NCBI RefSeq assembly: GCF_014712675.1
Contig: NZ_JACXSI010000023.1
Span: 124,001 to 188,000, forward strand
Length of the DNA: 64,000 bases
Direction: 5' to 3'
DNA from: Peribacillus faecalis
Lineage (GTDB): Bacteria > Bacillota > Bacilli > Bacillales > DSM-1321
Positions 35,942 to 47,480 of the stretch are shown here, one piece after another. The notes under the pieces are model-generated. The model was given only the letters and a program-made list of their open reading frames with translations, had not been told where the DNA came from and did not search any database. Position 1 is the first letter of the stretch. Each line of letters opens with the position of its first letter. The translations under genes and the position numbers were made by a program.

Positions 35942-37305
35942 AAAATGAGTTGTGAGATACACTCCACATGTGTAGTCTGCGGGAACATATCGACAGGCTG
36001 AACTTCGCGAGTTTCATAACCACCTTCTCCTAAGATACGAAGGTCGCGCGCCAGTGTGCCCGGGTTACATGAAACATAAACGACTTTCTTCGGTTTCATG
36101 GCAATGATTGTGTTCAATAATGCTTCGTCGCAGCCCTTTCTTGGAGGGTCAACGACGATGACATCAGCTTTAATTCCTTCTGCTGCCATGTTTGTGATGA
36201 CTTCTTCAGCCGCACCTACCAAAAACTCTGCGTTTGTAATGCCGTTAAGCTCCGCATTGCGCTTCGCATCTTTAATCGCATCTTCTACGATTTCAACTCC
36301 GTATACTTTTTTCGCTTTTTGAGCAAGGAATAAAGAAATAGTGCCGATTCCGCAATACGCATCGATAACTGTTTCTTCGCCAGTCAGCTCGGCGTACTCA
36401 AGCGCTTTGTCGTAAAGCACTTTTGTTTGGTCCGGATTGACTTGATAGAACGAGCGCGGTGAAATCGCGAACTTAACTTCTCCAATACTGTCCGTAATTG
36501 TGCTTTTACCCCAAAGAGTGACAGAACGATCACCTAAAATAACGTTTGTGCGTTTTGTATTAATGTTTTGGACGATACTTGCTACATTCGGAATCGCCTT
36601 CACGATATCTCTTACGATTTCTACGTCATTTGGCAATTGTCTGGTACGTGTTACAAGCACAATCATAATCTCGCCTGTTTGCTTCGCCCAACGAACCATA
36701 ATGTGGCGAAGAACGCCGCGGTGATCTTGCTCATTATATGGAGAAATCCCATTCTCTTTGCAAATGTCACGTACTTTTAAAACAACAGAATCATCCATTG
36801 AAAGCTCAACGCCGCAGTTTTCCATATCAACGATTTCATGGCTGCGTTTTTTATAGTAACCGGCAACAAATTTGCCGTTTTGTTCGCCGACAGGCACTTG
36901 TACTTTATTGCGGTAGCTCCATGGTTTTTCCATACCTAGTACAGGGTGCACGTTAACATCTTTTAATCCGCCAAGACGCTCTAATGCGTCGCGTACTTGC
37001 TTTTCTTTTGCACGAAGCTGACCTTCATAGCTTAAGTGCAGAAGCTGTGCGCCGCCACATTCTTTATGAAGTTTACATGGGTTTTCAACACGCTCCGGAC
37101 TTGGTTCGATAATTTCTTCCAAGCGACCAAAGCCGTAGCCCTTGTTCACTTTAATTACTTTTACTTTTGCCTTTTCTCCGGGTAGTGCGTTAGGAATGAA
37201 CAACGGATAGCCATCGACTTTCGCCACTCCTGAACCGTCTTGTGTTAAATCTTCCACGTCAACCGTTACTACATCATTTTTAGAGACGGGTGCTTGCTTT
37301 TTCAT
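35935..37305 (-). CDS. rlmCD: 23S rRNA (uracil-5-)-methyltransferase RlmCD
   Basis: 456 residues, full length. TRAM RNA-binding domain at 10-68, Fe-S cysteines starting at C77 and C83 ([11 protein letters not shown]), Rossmann methyltransferase core with [15 protein letters not shown] for S-adenosylmethionine, [12 protein letters not shown], and the catalytic cysteine in [11 protein letters not shown] near 411. It makes m5U at two sites in 23S rRNA. Its last residues [12 protein letters not shown] are echoed in five degenerate remnants between 19 and 32 kb. rlmCD (rumA) 3' ends are known to host integrating elements in streptococci, consistent with the recombinase next to it. Confidence 0.95.
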   Translation of the reverse strand: MKKQAPVSKNDVVTVDVEDLTQDGSGVAKVDGYPLFIPNALPGEKAKVKVIKVNKGYGFGRLEEIIEPSPERVENPCKLHKECGGAQLLHLSYEGQLRAKEKQVRDALERLGGLKDVNVHPVLGMEKPWSYRNKVQVPVGEQNGKFVAGYYKKRSHEIVDMENCGVELSMDDSVVLKVRDICKENGISPYNEQDHRGVLRHIMVRWAKQTGEIMIVLVTRTRQLPNDVEIVRDIVKAIPNVASIVQNINTKRTNVILGDRSVTLWGKSTITDSIGEVKFAISPRSFYQVNPDQTKVLYDKALEYAELTGEETVIDAYCGIGTISLFLAQKAKKVYGVEIVEDAIKDAKRNAELNGITNAEFLVGAAEEVITNMAAEGIKADVIVVDPPRKGCDEALLNTIIAMKPKKVVYVSCNPGTLARDLRILGEGGYETREVQPVDMFPQTTHVECISQLILK

Positions 37306-37405
37306 GTATACTGTTTCCTCATTTCTATAGACAATCTTAATTAAGATCTAATTTACTAAATATAAAGCTTCCATTCGTATTATAGACTGTTTTCTTACTT
37401 TAAAC

Positions 37406-37448
37406 AAAAAAATCCCTTGCAACGAACTACAAAAATCGTTTCAAGGGA
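37406..37448 (-). terminator. Terminator after the alpha/beta hydrolase gene
   Basis: TCCCTTGAAACGA pairs with TCGTTGCAAGGGA on the minus strand, then TTTTTTT. Confidence 0.75.
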
Positions 37449-37455
37449 CTGCATT

Positions 37456-38253
37456 CTATTTTATTACAAAAGCAGATTGATTATTTTCTAATAGAAATCG
37501 AAGGGTGACATCATTAAATCGCTCAGGCTGATCGATATTGCAGACGTGACCGGCATCCTCAATACACTCCAGTGTCACATCACATTTTGAGCTAATAACG
37601 ACATCCTCTACTGTTTCCAAAAATAAATAATCTTCTTTCCCCATCACAAAAAGTGTAGGGATACCGTAAAAATTTCTCTGTAACTTGCGCAGAAATGGAT
37701 TTATGTTTTTAGTAAGCGAAAACCATCTGATAAATTCCTTCTGGCACATCTTCTTAGCTAATTGCACAAACGTATTTCGTGCCTCTTTATGATTATTTCT
37801 TGGCATAATAATCCATGCGAACAATCGATATATCCACATATACGGAAGGATGTATTTCCCAAAATTCCCTACAGATATATAAAACTTCGTCCGCAAATCC
37901 AATCCTGTTACTGCTCCGCCGAGAATCATGGAGCTGACTCGATCGGGATAGCGCTTTGCAATCGTCTGAATGACTATAGTCCCTAATGAAATGCCGATAA
38001 AATGTGTCTTTTCAATCTGCTCATAATTGATGACCTCCATAATTTCATCGGCGATATCGCTGAAATTATCTCCCTTTTTCCAGACAATCTGATTAGATTT
38101 CCCATGACCTCTTAAATCTACCAAAAGCACATTGAAATGCTTTTTATATTCCCTTAACTGCTTGTACCAAATCGCTGAACTTGAACCTGCCCCATGAATC
38201 AACGTTACCCAAGCAGTCTGTCTATCGATCACGTATGTCCGGTAATGCAGCAA
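37456..38253 (-). CDS. Alpha/beta-fold hydrolase
   Basis: 265 residues. Starts with a TTG (GGGGGAAGGG upstream). Oxyanion motif LIHGAGSSS, VDLRGHGKS, nucleophile elbow IGISLGT (Ser near 94), a cap with helical, aromatic residues, acidic residue in MGKEDYLF and catalytic His in DAGHVCN. Triad is complete. Such enzymes cleave esters, lactones or similar small substrates; which one cannot be told. It stands alone between terminators, upstream of the accessory region. Confidence 0.85.
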   Translation of the reverse strand: MLHYRTYVIDRQTAWVTLIHGAGSSSAIWYKQLREYKKHFNVLLVDLRGHGKSNQIVWKKGDNFSDIADEIMEVINYEQIEKTHFIGISLGTIVIQTIAKRYPDRVSSMILGGAVTGLDLRTKFYISVGNFGKYILPYMWIYRLFAWIIMPRNNHKEARNTFVQLAKKMCQKEFIRWFSLTKNINPFLRKLQRNFYGIPTLFVMGKEDYLFLETVEDVVISSKCDVTLECIEDAGHVCNIDQPERFNDVTLRFLLENNQSAFVIK

Positions 38254-38348
38254 CGAGCCCTTCCCCCTTTGATGTTCGCCTTGCTTTATAGTATTTATAG
38301 TAAATTTTACTCCAAAACAATAATTTCAAACGCTTTCAAAACTAACCA

Positions 38349-38383
38349 AAAAGGAAAAATCCAACTGATGTTAGGATTCTTCC
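38349..38383 (-). terminator. Terminator after dgkB
   Basis: AGGAAGAATCC and GGATTTTTCCT on the minus strand, followed by TTTTT. Confidence 0.55.
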
Positions 38384-38391
38384 TCATAACT

Positions 38392-39321
38392 TTATTCAAT
38401 ATCTGTATTTCTTTCCGGCAGTACATCCGGTTTGAAATCATCCGGAACAAAAACGTCAAAATGGCGGTACATATTCACGAACTCAGCAGGAGCTAATCCA
38501 CCATATTCGCCATCTAAATTCAGCATCATTTTATCTTTCGATGTCACCTTAATACGATTTGCTTTCGCATAAATAACATTTGGGTCATTTATATGCTCGC
38601 CTCGCAGTGTCATCGTGATAACTCGAATAAAATCAGCCAAGTTCAACTTTTTCAAAATTAGCAGTGTAAACATGCCATCATTTAAAGAAGCATCGGGAGC
38701 TAAACGTTCAAACCCGCCGACCGAATTAGTATTGGCTACTAGAAAGAGCATGATTTCTCCTTCAAAAAGCTTTCCATCATACTCAATTGAAACTTCAGAC
38801 GCTCTGATTGACGGAAGCATTTCAATCCCTTTCAAGTAGTAAGCAAGTTGCCCTAGCATCGTTTTCAGTTTACTCGGCACTTCATATGTCAACTCTGTTA
38901 GTCGGCCGCCTCCAGCGATGTTAATAAAGTATCTATCATTCATTTTTCCGATATCAATCGGCATCGTATGCCCTTTCGCAATAATATCAACCGCTTTATC
39001 AACATTACGACTAACGTGAATTGCACGTGCGAAATCATTGGTTGTACCAGTCGGAATGATGCCAAGCTTCGGACGGACCTCTGCATCAGCAAGACCGTTG
39101 ATTACTTCATAAATTGTACCGTCTCCGCCGGCAGCTATGACAACATCATATTTTCTTTCAATCGCGATACGTGCAGCTTCTGTTGCATCTCCTGCTCCTG
39201 TTGTCGCATGGCAAGAGGCTTCATAACCTGCTGCCTCCAACTTTGCCAAAATATCCGGCAAATGCTTGCGAATGACTTCACGGCCGGACGTTGGATTGTA
39301 TATTAACCTTGCCCTTTTCAT
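38392..39321 (-). CDS. dgkB: Diacylglycerol kinase DgkB
   Basis: 309 residues from the last of four consecutive ATGs, which is nine bases past AGG; any of the four is possible. Lipid-kinase fold: IYNPTSGRE at the start, the ATP motif GGDGT at 65-69, IPTGTTNDFARA and a C-terminal beta-sandwich with LNLDGEYG. DgkB phosphorylates diacylglycerol released when lipoteichoic acid is made, returning it to phospholipid synthesis. In Bacillus it lies between gatB and rlmCD, as here, which supports orthology with YerQ. Confidence 0.93.
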   Translation of the reverse strand: MKRARLIYNPTSGREVIRKHLPDILAKLEAAGYEASCHATTGAGDATEAARIAIERKYDVVIAAGGDGTIYEVINGLADAEVRPKLGIIPTGTTNDFARAIHVSRNVDKAVDIIAKGHTMPIDIGKMNDRYFINIAGGGRLTELTYEVPSKLKTMLGQLAYYLKGIEMLPSIRASEVSIEYDGKLFEGEIMLFLVANTNSVGGFERLAPDASLNDGMFTLLILKKLNLADFIRVITMTLRGEHINDPNVIYAKANRIKVTSKDKMMLNLDGEYGGLAPAEFVNMYRHFDVFVPDDFKPDVLPERNTDIE

Positions 39322-39408
39322 CATCATCATCCTATAATCTTATTTCATTAATTTATTGAGAGTTGATTATATAGCACCATTTCAAAAATTGCTACTTTTT
39401 TTCAAATT

Positions 39409-40137
39409 CTACTCTTTCATATTTCCTTTGATTATATTGTACCATTGCATTGTTTCTTGTTCATCCTTTGAATTCAAAATAAGAAAACCTTTCTTTGTAT
39501 CCAACAGAATATAAGGTGGTTCATCCAAAAACACATACATTCGACCTTTTCCTAATTCCTTAGATGAATAATGGCCTAAAGCACGTGTTGATGAACCAAA
39601 GCCGTTAGTTCGCTTCATATCATTCGGCAAACTATCAATCAACTCAGCAGACAATATATCTTCGCGATTCAGCTCATAACTGTACATACCGCTAAAAAAA
39701 ATCGTTTTATCATCTATTGTCACGTTGGTCGGACGCAATCCCATAAAAAACAGCACACTGACAAAAGCTAACACAATAGCAGTGAGACTGATAGAGATAA
39801 TATAATTTCTCTTCCTTTTCTTTGGCAATGAGTATCTCGAACCGTAGATGGTTCCTCCTAATGTGTAGACCAGGAAAACACCCACTTGAATCTCCAAAGC
39901 GTAAGGTACGGCCAATGCCAAAATCAAAGTCCCGAACAGCCAAATGATTGCCATTCCCCATAAAAATCGGCCACTATAGGTAAGGTAGCCGTTATTTCTA
40001 TACTCTTCCTTTTCTTCCTCACTGCTTGTATTATACCCGGAAATGAAATCGTACATCTTTTTATTATGCACTAAATAAGCCAGCCCACACAAAATAATTC
40101 CAATAATTATCCAAGTTACAAGTAATCCCATCTTCAA
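39409..40137 (-). CDS. Membrane protein with DUF3784-like N-terminus and PH-like C-terminus
   Basis: 242 residues. Membrane segments: LLVTWIIIGIILCGLAYLV, about 60-75 (MAIIWLFGTLILALAVPYAL), VGVFLVYTLGGTIYG and IISISLTAIVLAFVSVLFFMG. The motif KKMYDFISGYNTSSEEEKEEY is typical of DUF3784. From about 145 a cytoplasmic PH-like domain has TNVTIDDKTIFFSGMYSYEL and YILLDTKKGFLILNSK. Function unknown. It lies between dgkB and the tRNA gene in its own short unit. Confidence 0.7.
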   Translation of the reverse strand: MKMGLLVTWIIIGIILCGLAYLVHNKKMYDFISGYNTSSEEEKEEYRNNGYLTYSGRFLWGMAIIWLFGTLILALAVPYALEIQVGVFLVYTLGGTIYGSRYSLPKKRKRNYIISISLTAIVLAFVSVLFFMGLRPTNVTIDDKTIFFSGMYSYELNREDILSAELIDSLPNDMKRTNGFGSSTRALGHYSSKELGKGRMYVFLDEPPYILLDTKKGFLILNSKDEQETMQWYNIIKGNMKE

Positions 40138-40235
40138 ACCTCCTAGTTTACTTCCTTTCCTCCTTTTATATACGGTTAAATAATATAAAAGGTTTCTTCA
40201 GGTAAAATCTGACTACAAATAATTTAGATTTTATT

Positions 40236-40264
40236 TTGAATAATATAAATTATAGTGATATAAT
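40236..40264 (+). promoter_or_regulatory. SigA-type promoter of the tRNA-Lys gene
   Basis: TTGAAT, 17 bases, TATAAT; start would be about 7 bases before the tRNA. Confidence 0.8.
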
Positions 40265-40272
40265 AAAAACAC

Positions 40273-40345
40273 GGGCTGTTAGCTTAGTTGGTAGAGCAAC
40301 TGACTCTTAATCAGTAGGTCAAGGGTTCGAACCCCTTACAGCCCA
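40273..40345 (+). tRNA. tRNA-Lys (anticodon CTT)
   Basis: 73-nt cloverleaf: acceptor GGGCTGT/ACAGCCC, D-arm with AGTTGGTAGAGC, anticodon stem ACTGA/TCAGT around CTCTTAA with anticodon CTT, T-arm AAGGGTTCGAACCCCTT and discriminator A. CCA is not encoded. It is a single-tRNA unit with its own promoter and terminator, divergent from the membrane protein gene. Confidence 0.95.
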
Positions 40346-40369
40346 TTGCTAATAACTCTCAAACCCATA

Positions 40370-40405
40370 AAAAAGAGGCAACACTTAACCGTGCTGCCTC
40401 TTTTT
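40370..40405 (+). terminator. Terminator of the tRNA-Lys gene
   Basis: AAAAAGAGGCA... TGCCTCTTTTT hairpin with T-run. Confidence 0.85.
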
Positions 40406-40431
40406 AGTATTCGAGAAGCTAATTCAAAAAC

Positions 40432-40456
40432 GAAAAAGGACCGGTGACGTTTTTTC
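40432..40456 (-). repeat. Short copy of the structured repeat (terminator-like), after gatB
   Basis: Minus strand CGTCACCGGTCCTTTTT preceded by A-run: the first module of the repeat at 367 and 54477, placed 7 bp past the gatB stop in the same sense. It probably terminates the gat operon. Confidence 0.7.
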
Positions 40457-40462
40457 TTTTTA

Positions 40463-41893
40463 TTATCGCTTCTGAATTTCCTGCAATAATAATTTATTAA
40501 CCAGTTGAGGGTTAGCTTGCCCTTTTGTCGCTTTCATAATTTGACCGACTAAGAATCCTGTCGCTTTTTGTTTCCCAGCTTTAAAGTCTTCAATTGATTG
40601 CGGATTGTTATCAAGTGCCTCAGCAATGACTTTCAGCAGCGCACCCTCATCGGAAATCTGTACTAAGCCTTTTGCTTTTACAATTTCTTCTGCGTCTCCG
40701 CCGTTTTCGACCAATTCCTTAAAGACCGTTTTGGCAATTTTAGATGAGATGGTTCCGTTCTCGATCAGTTGAATCATACCTGCTAATGATTGCGGAGTTA
40801 AAGCAACACCAGTAAGTTCTTTATTCTCAGCATTCAAGTAAGCCAGCAGTTCGCCCATAATCCAGTTCGATGCTTGCTTTGCTTCTGCACCTGCCGCAAC
40901 AGTCGCTTCGAAGAAATCCGCTGTTTCTTTTGCCACTGTCAGGATAGCCGCATCATATGCAGGCAAGCCCATTTGCTCAACGTAACGTTTTTGGCGAGCA
41001 TCCGGAAGCTCAGGAATTTCTGCACGAATGCGATTCTTCCATTCGTCATCAATGTAAAGCTCTACTAAATCCGGCTCCGGGAAGTAGCGATAATCATCCG
41101 AACCTTCTTTAACACGCATCAAAATTGTTTTGCCTGAAGATTCATCAAATCGGCGTGTTTCTTGCTCGATTTTACCTCCAGCAGATACAGTAGCTATTTG
41201 ACGGCGCTCTTCGAACTCAAGTCCTTTGCGGACGAAGCTGAATGAGTTTAGGTTTTTAAGCTCTGTCTTTGTGCCTAACTCTTCCTGCCCATACGGACGG
41301 ATCGAGATGTTCGCATCACAGCGAAGCGAGCCCTCTTCCATTTTACAGTCGGATACTTCCGTAAATTGAATGATTGATTTCAGTTTTTCCAAATATGCAT
41401 ACGCCTCTTCCGGTGTGCGAATATCGGGCTCCGATACAATTTCAATCAACGGCGTTCCTTGGCGGTTGTAATCGCATAAAGAATAACCGAATTCATGCGT
41501 CAGTTTTCCTGCATCCTCTTCCAAATGCAAACGCGTGATACCGATGCGCTTTTTCTGGCCATTCACTTCAATATCAATGTAGCCGTTCTCTCCGATTGGC
41601 TGATCAAATTGAGAAATTTGATATGCCTTTGGATTGTCCGGATAAAAGTAGTTTTTGCGGTCAAATTTCGTATGCGTCGCTACTTCACAGTTCAATGCCA
41701 TAGCTGCTTTCATCGCATACTCAACTGCTTTTCTGTTCACGACAGGCAATACGCCCGGATAGCCTAAATCGATGACAGATGTATTGGAATTCGGCTCAGC
41801 ACCGAAATGGTTTGGACTTGATGAAAAGATTTTTGATTCTGTTTTTAACTCAACGTGTACTTCTAAACCTATTACAGTTTCAAATTGTTGCAT
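40463..41893 (-). CDS. gatB: Aspartyl/glutamyl-tRNA amidotransferase subunit B
   Basis: 476 residues. Starts [20 protein letters not shown], has the kinase-like core ([16 protein letters not shown]-type: [57 protein letters not shown]) and the C-terminal YqeY domain ending [17 protein letters not shown]. It phosphorylates Glu/Asp on misacylated tRNA(Gln)/tRNA(Asn) for transamidation. ATG 41893 is used; a longer start adds MRE. Third gene of gatC-A-B, 12 bp after gatA. Confidence 0.97.
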   Translation of the reverse strand: MQQFETVIGLEVHVELKTESKIFSSSPNHFGAEPNSNTSVIDLGYPGVLPVVNRKAVEYAMKAAMALNCEVATHTKFDRKNYFYPDNPKAYQISQFDQPIGENGYIDIEVNGQKKRIGITRLHLEEDAGKLTHEFGYSLCDYNRQGTPLIEIVSEPDIRTPEEAYAYLEKLKSIIQFTEVSDCKMEEGSLRCDANISIRPYGQEELGTKTELKNLNSFSFVRKGLEFEERRQIATVSAGGKIEQETRRFDESSGKTILMRVKEGSDDYRYFPEPDLVELYIDDEWKNRIRAEIPELPDARQKRYVEQMGLPAYDAAILTVAKETADFFEATVAAGAEAKQASNWIMGELLAYLNAENKELTGVALTPQSLAGMIQLIENGTISSKIAKTVFKELVENGGDAEEIVKAKGLVQISDEGALLKVIAEALDNNPQSIEDFKAGKQKATGFLVGQIMKATKGQANPQLVNKLLLQEIQKR

Positions 41894-41905
41894 TTCCCTC
41901 ACCCC

Positions 41906-43366
41906 TTACAGTTGCGGTTTTTTTGTATGATGATCAGTTGCTTGCTCAAATGCATGCGCAACTCGGTATACTGTACTTTCGTCAAAGTGCTTGCCGATAA
42001 TTTGCAGACCAAGCGGTAATCCTTGCTCTGACAATCCACACGGAACCGAAATACCCGGAACGCCTGCTAAGTTCACTGGGATTGTCAAAATATCATTCGC
42101 ATACATTGTCAGCGGGTCTTTTACATTTTGACCGATTTGGAATGCAGGTGTCGGTGTTGTCGGACCAATAATGACATCATATTTTTCAAATACGTCTTCA
42201 AAATCTTTTTTGATTAATGTACGAACTTGCTGTGCCTTTTTATAATATGCATCATAGTAGCCGGAGCTTAGCGCGAATGTTCCAAGCATAATTCGGCGCT
42301 TTACTTCTGTGCCAAATCCTTCAGCACGTGTATTTTTGTACATATCCATCAGTGTTTCTCCGTTTGGCGAGCGATAACCGTAACGAACGCCATCAAAGCG
42401 TGCCAAGTTCGCTGAAGCCTCTGAAGAAGATAGAAGGTAATAAGTTGCCAATGCATATTTCGAATGAGGCAGTGATACTTCCTCCCATGTAGCACCTAAA
42501 GATTCAAGCACCTTTAATGCTCCAAGGACAGAATTCTTCACTTCCTCCGTAACGCCTTCCCCTAAATATTCTTTTGGAACGGCAATACGAAGACCTTTTA
42601 CATCGCCAGTCAATGCATCCGTAAACTTCGGTACAGCCAGATTAGCTGAAGTGCCGTCAAGCGGATCAATTCCGGAAATAGCTTCTAACAGGAAAGCATT
42701 ATCTTCTACTGTGTTTGTGATTGGACCGATTTGATCAAGTGATGAAGCAAACGCTACTAGGCCAAAACGGGATACACGTCCGTATGTCGGCTTCAATCCT
42801 ACAACACCGCAATATGCTGCCGGCTGGCGAATAGAACCGCCTGTGTCCGAACCAAGCGAGAACAATACTTCACCAGCTGCTACTGCTGCAGCCGAACCGC
42901 CTGAAGAACCACCTGGAACATATTCAATATTCCAAGGATTCCGAACATTCTTATAAGCAGAATTTTCGTTAGATGAGCCCATCGCAAATTCATCCATGTT
43001 CAATTTCCCGATCGTCACTGTGCCTGCCTGACGAAGTTTCTCCACTACAGTAGCATCATAAATAGGATCGAAGTTTTCTAAAATTTTGCTGGCACATGTT
43101 GTGCGCAGATTTTTCGTTACGATATTATCTTTAATACCAATCGGCATACCGAATAAAAGACCGGATGCTTCACCTTTTGCCAGCTTCTCATCTAATTGTG
43201 CCGCATGATTACGCGCACCTTCTTCATCTAACGTCAAAAACGCAGAAACTGTTTCGTCTACTTCTGCAATACGTTTATAAGATGCATCTACTAAATCAGT
43301 TACTTTTAATTCTTTTTTATCAAAAAGTGTTTGCAGCTCTCGCAAACTACTAGTGAACAAGTCCAT
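41906..43366 (-). CDS. gatA: Aspartyl/glutamyl-tRNA amidotransferase subunit A
   Basis: 486 residues, amidase-signature enzyme that releases ammonia from glutamine. The Ser-cisSer-Lys triad is present: Lys in IGIKDNI, the cis-Ser and nucleophile in [15 protein letters not shown] and [13 protein letters not shown]. Partner of GatB and GatC. Organisms with this trimer usually lack glutaminyl-tRNA synthetase. 11 bp after gatC. Confidence 0.97.
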   Translation of the reverse strand: MDLFTSSLRELQTLFDKKELKVTDLVDASYKRIAEVDETVSAFLTLDEEGARNHAAQLDEKLAKGEASGLLFGMPIGIKDNIVTKNLRTTCASKILENFDPIYDATVVEKLRQAGTVTIGKLNMDEFAMGSSNENSAYKNVRNPWNIEYVPGGSSGGSAAAVAAGEVLFSLGSDTGGSIRQPAAYCGVVGLKPTYGRVSRFGLVAFASSLDQIGPITNTVEDNAFLLEAISGIDPLDGTSANLAVPKFTDALTGDVKGLRIAVPKEYLGEGVTEEVKNSVLGALKVLESLGATWEEVSLPHSKYALATYYLLSSSEASANLARFDGVRYGYRSPNGETLMDMYKNTRAEGFGTEVKRRIMLGTFALSSGYYDAYYKKAQQVRTLIKKDFEDVFEKYDVIIGPTTPTPAFQIGQNVKDPLTMYANDILTIPVNLAGVPGISVPCGLSEQGLPLGLQIIGKHFDESTVYRVAHAFEQATDHHTKKPQL

Positions 43367-43377
43367 GCTGATCCCCC

Positions 43378-43668
43378 TTAATCCATAATCGACGGTACGC
43401 GAATGTAACCATCTTGTTGGTCTGGTGCATTTTTTACAACTTCCTCAACCGGAAGACCTTCTTTCGCAACATCCTCACGAAGAACATTGACCATCTCCAA
43501 AACATGCGATGTCGGCTTGACGTTAGTAGTATCTAACTCATTTAATTGCTCAGCAAAAGTAATGATTGCATCAAGCTCTTTTCTCATTTGTTCCGCTTCT
43601 TCTTCATTTACAGCCAAACGGGCAAGATGTGCTACGTGTTTTACTTCCTCTATTGAAATACGTGACAT
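43378..43668 (-). CDS. gatC: Aspartyl/glutamyl-tRNA amidotransferase subunit C
   Basis: 96 residues, the usual size. [20 protein letters not shown] and [15 protein letters not shown] match GatC, which wraps the A-B interface and stabilises the complex. First gene of the operon. Upstream, 43669-44184 holds no gene or regulatory motif I can name. Confidence 0.95.
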   Translation of the reverse strand: MSRISIEEVKHVAHLARLAVNEEEAEQMRKELDAIITFAEQLNELDTTNVKPTSHVLEMVNVLREDVAKEGLPVEEVVKNAPDQQDGYIRVPSIMD

Positions 43669-44184
43669 AATCGTTCACCTCCAAATTATCTATCAATAAA
43701 CTAAGCAAACGCCCAGTTTCTTTCAATTATTTCCAATGTATTCACCTTTATAAAAAGCATTAAAAATCATATTATTAATATTATCAGACTTTCGCACACT
43801 AAAGCAATAATGACATATTATATTTCCCCATAATGATATTTTATATTTGATTATAGGTGCAGGAAACGGCAAAAGCGGGGTATTTAAGAATTTAAAATGT
43901 AAAAATTTGCACTGATACGTCTAGTTTACGCCCAAATAATTCAAAATGTGCAAAAAGACAATAGAACGGCATAAAACCGAAGGCTTAATAAGTCTCTCGG
44001 TTACGTTACGTTTTTAATATAATGGATAACAGTGCAACAGTTCACTCTAGCATCATGTAATCCTGCATTGACAAAAACCTAAAGTACACAACCATGTAAG
44101 CCAGCCCTTACTCATCGATAAATGGACTGACAAATCCTTGCTTTACCTCCGGATAGATGCAAACTCTAACTTTCTTGAAAGATA

Positions 44185-44228
44185 AAAAAGCAAAAAACAG
44201 ACTCAATCATCATGTTTTTTGCTTTCTA
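44185..44228 (-). terminator. Terminator of the pcrA-ligA-camS unit
   Basis: AAAGCAAAAAAC pairs with GTTTTTTGCTTT across a loop; T-run on the minus strand. Confidence 0.6.
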
Positions 44229-44243
44229 TTTTTTGTCGTTGAC

Positions 44244-45440
44244 TTACTGATACATATGGACAATCGGCTCAGTCGCATTGGCTTTACGGACAATTAATGA
44301 TTCTTGGCCATAAACTGATGAAATTGATACTTCTACAGAAATATACTCCGGAAAATGCTCCATAACGAGCCCGGTCACATATTGTGTAAATCCGATTGCT
44401 TCTGTTTTACCGTAAAATTGAATCGGTATGTCAATCTTCAATTCCTGAAGTTGATCGTCAATATAAAATCCACGTCCAATAACCCCATTGAAGTTAGGAA
44501 AGTATTCTTCAACATCATGTTTAAAGTTCAGGAAGGCAGTATTGTCATCCCGATGCTCATCTTTTGCTTCTTCTGAAGGGAACAGCATATACTCTTCATT
44601 TAAATCTTTCCAATTAGAGACGGCGTTCTTCCCTTTACCGACATTTGTATAAGAAACAAAATGACCAGGCACTACCGATTTATTCGATTCTTGTTTAAAT
44701 AAGGCAATTGTAATTGGAACTTCTTCAAGTCCTTTCATTCCCCTTAACCTTTGAAGCACTTTATCGGCGATTTTCTTGCCCTCTTCCATCATCTCTTTCT
44801 CGGAAATTTCCGTCTCGTACGTTGCTCCGTATGCTTCTTTTTGATAATAGTGGACCGAATTTAGAGCAAGACCGATCACGACTCCACCTAAACTGACTGT
44901 ATCATCGGACTTCTTCACCATATAATTGTGCTCTAAAATATGAGCCAGATATAGCGGGTATTTCTGATTTCTCTCATCAATGTCACCAGTTCCCGGATCG
45001 CTCGGATTTAAGCCAAGGTTATCGATAGCATCGATTTTCTTTCCTTTTTTCTGTTCCTGTTTCTTCTGCTGTTCCTTTAGCTGTTCCTCTGTATATTCGC
45101 GTTGCAGCCAACTTTTCACTGTATCACTATCAAGAAATTGACCTTCCTTAAATAAATACGTATCCGTTGAGAAATCCTCTTGTGCTATTCTCATCAAGCC
45201 CATTTCCATTTCCGTCATATCATACCGTGTATTCAAATTGGAAACGACTTGCCCCCTGGCCGCACTTGGTTCAAACGGCAATATGGTTCGATAATAATTA
45301 TCTGATATTTGGTACTTCGGTATAATCGCTTTTGCAGACTCGTCTTTTGCTTCTTCCGTTGTTTCCTCACCATCTAAATTTGGCGCACAACCAGCCAACA
45401 GCAACATTAACCCTACCCCTAAAAACGAGAGCTTCTTCAT
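44244..45440 (-). CDS. camS: CamS-type sex pheromone lipoprotein
   Basis: 398 residues. Signal peptide MKKLSFLGVGLMLLLAGC with lipobox LAGC, so lipid-anchored outside the membrane. The body (ISDNYYRTILPFEPSAARGQ, LNTRYDMTEMEMGLM, GVVIGLALNSVHYYQ) is the CamS/YerH family, whose signal peptide gives rise to the cAM373-type peptide pheromone in staphylococci and enterococci. Here the peptide from the leader would be LSFLGVGLMLLL-like. It follows ligA by 15 bp, as in Bacillus. Confidence 0.9.
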   Translation of the reverse strand: MKKLSFLGVGLMLLLAGCAPNLDGEETTEEAKDESAKAIIPKYQISDNYYRTILPFEPSAARGQVVSNLNTRYDMTEMEMGLMRIAQEDFSTDTYLFKEGQFLDSDTVKSWLQREYTEEQLKEQQKKQEQKKGKKIDAIDNLGLNPSDPGTGDIDERNQKYPLYLAHILEHNYMVKKSDDTVSLGGVVIGLALNSVHYYQKEAYGATYETEISEKEMMEEGKKIADKVLQRLRGMKGLEEVPITIALFKQESNKSVVPGHFVSYTNVGKGKNAVSNWKDLNEEYMLFPSEEAKDEHRDDNTAFLNFKHDVEEYFPNFNGVIGRGFYIDDQLQELKIDIPIQFYGKTEAIGFTQYVTGLVMEHFPEYISVEVSISSVYGQESLIVRKANATEPIVHMYQ

Positions 45441-45455
45441 GCTTGTTTACACCTC

Positions 45456-47480
<2,025 letters not shown>

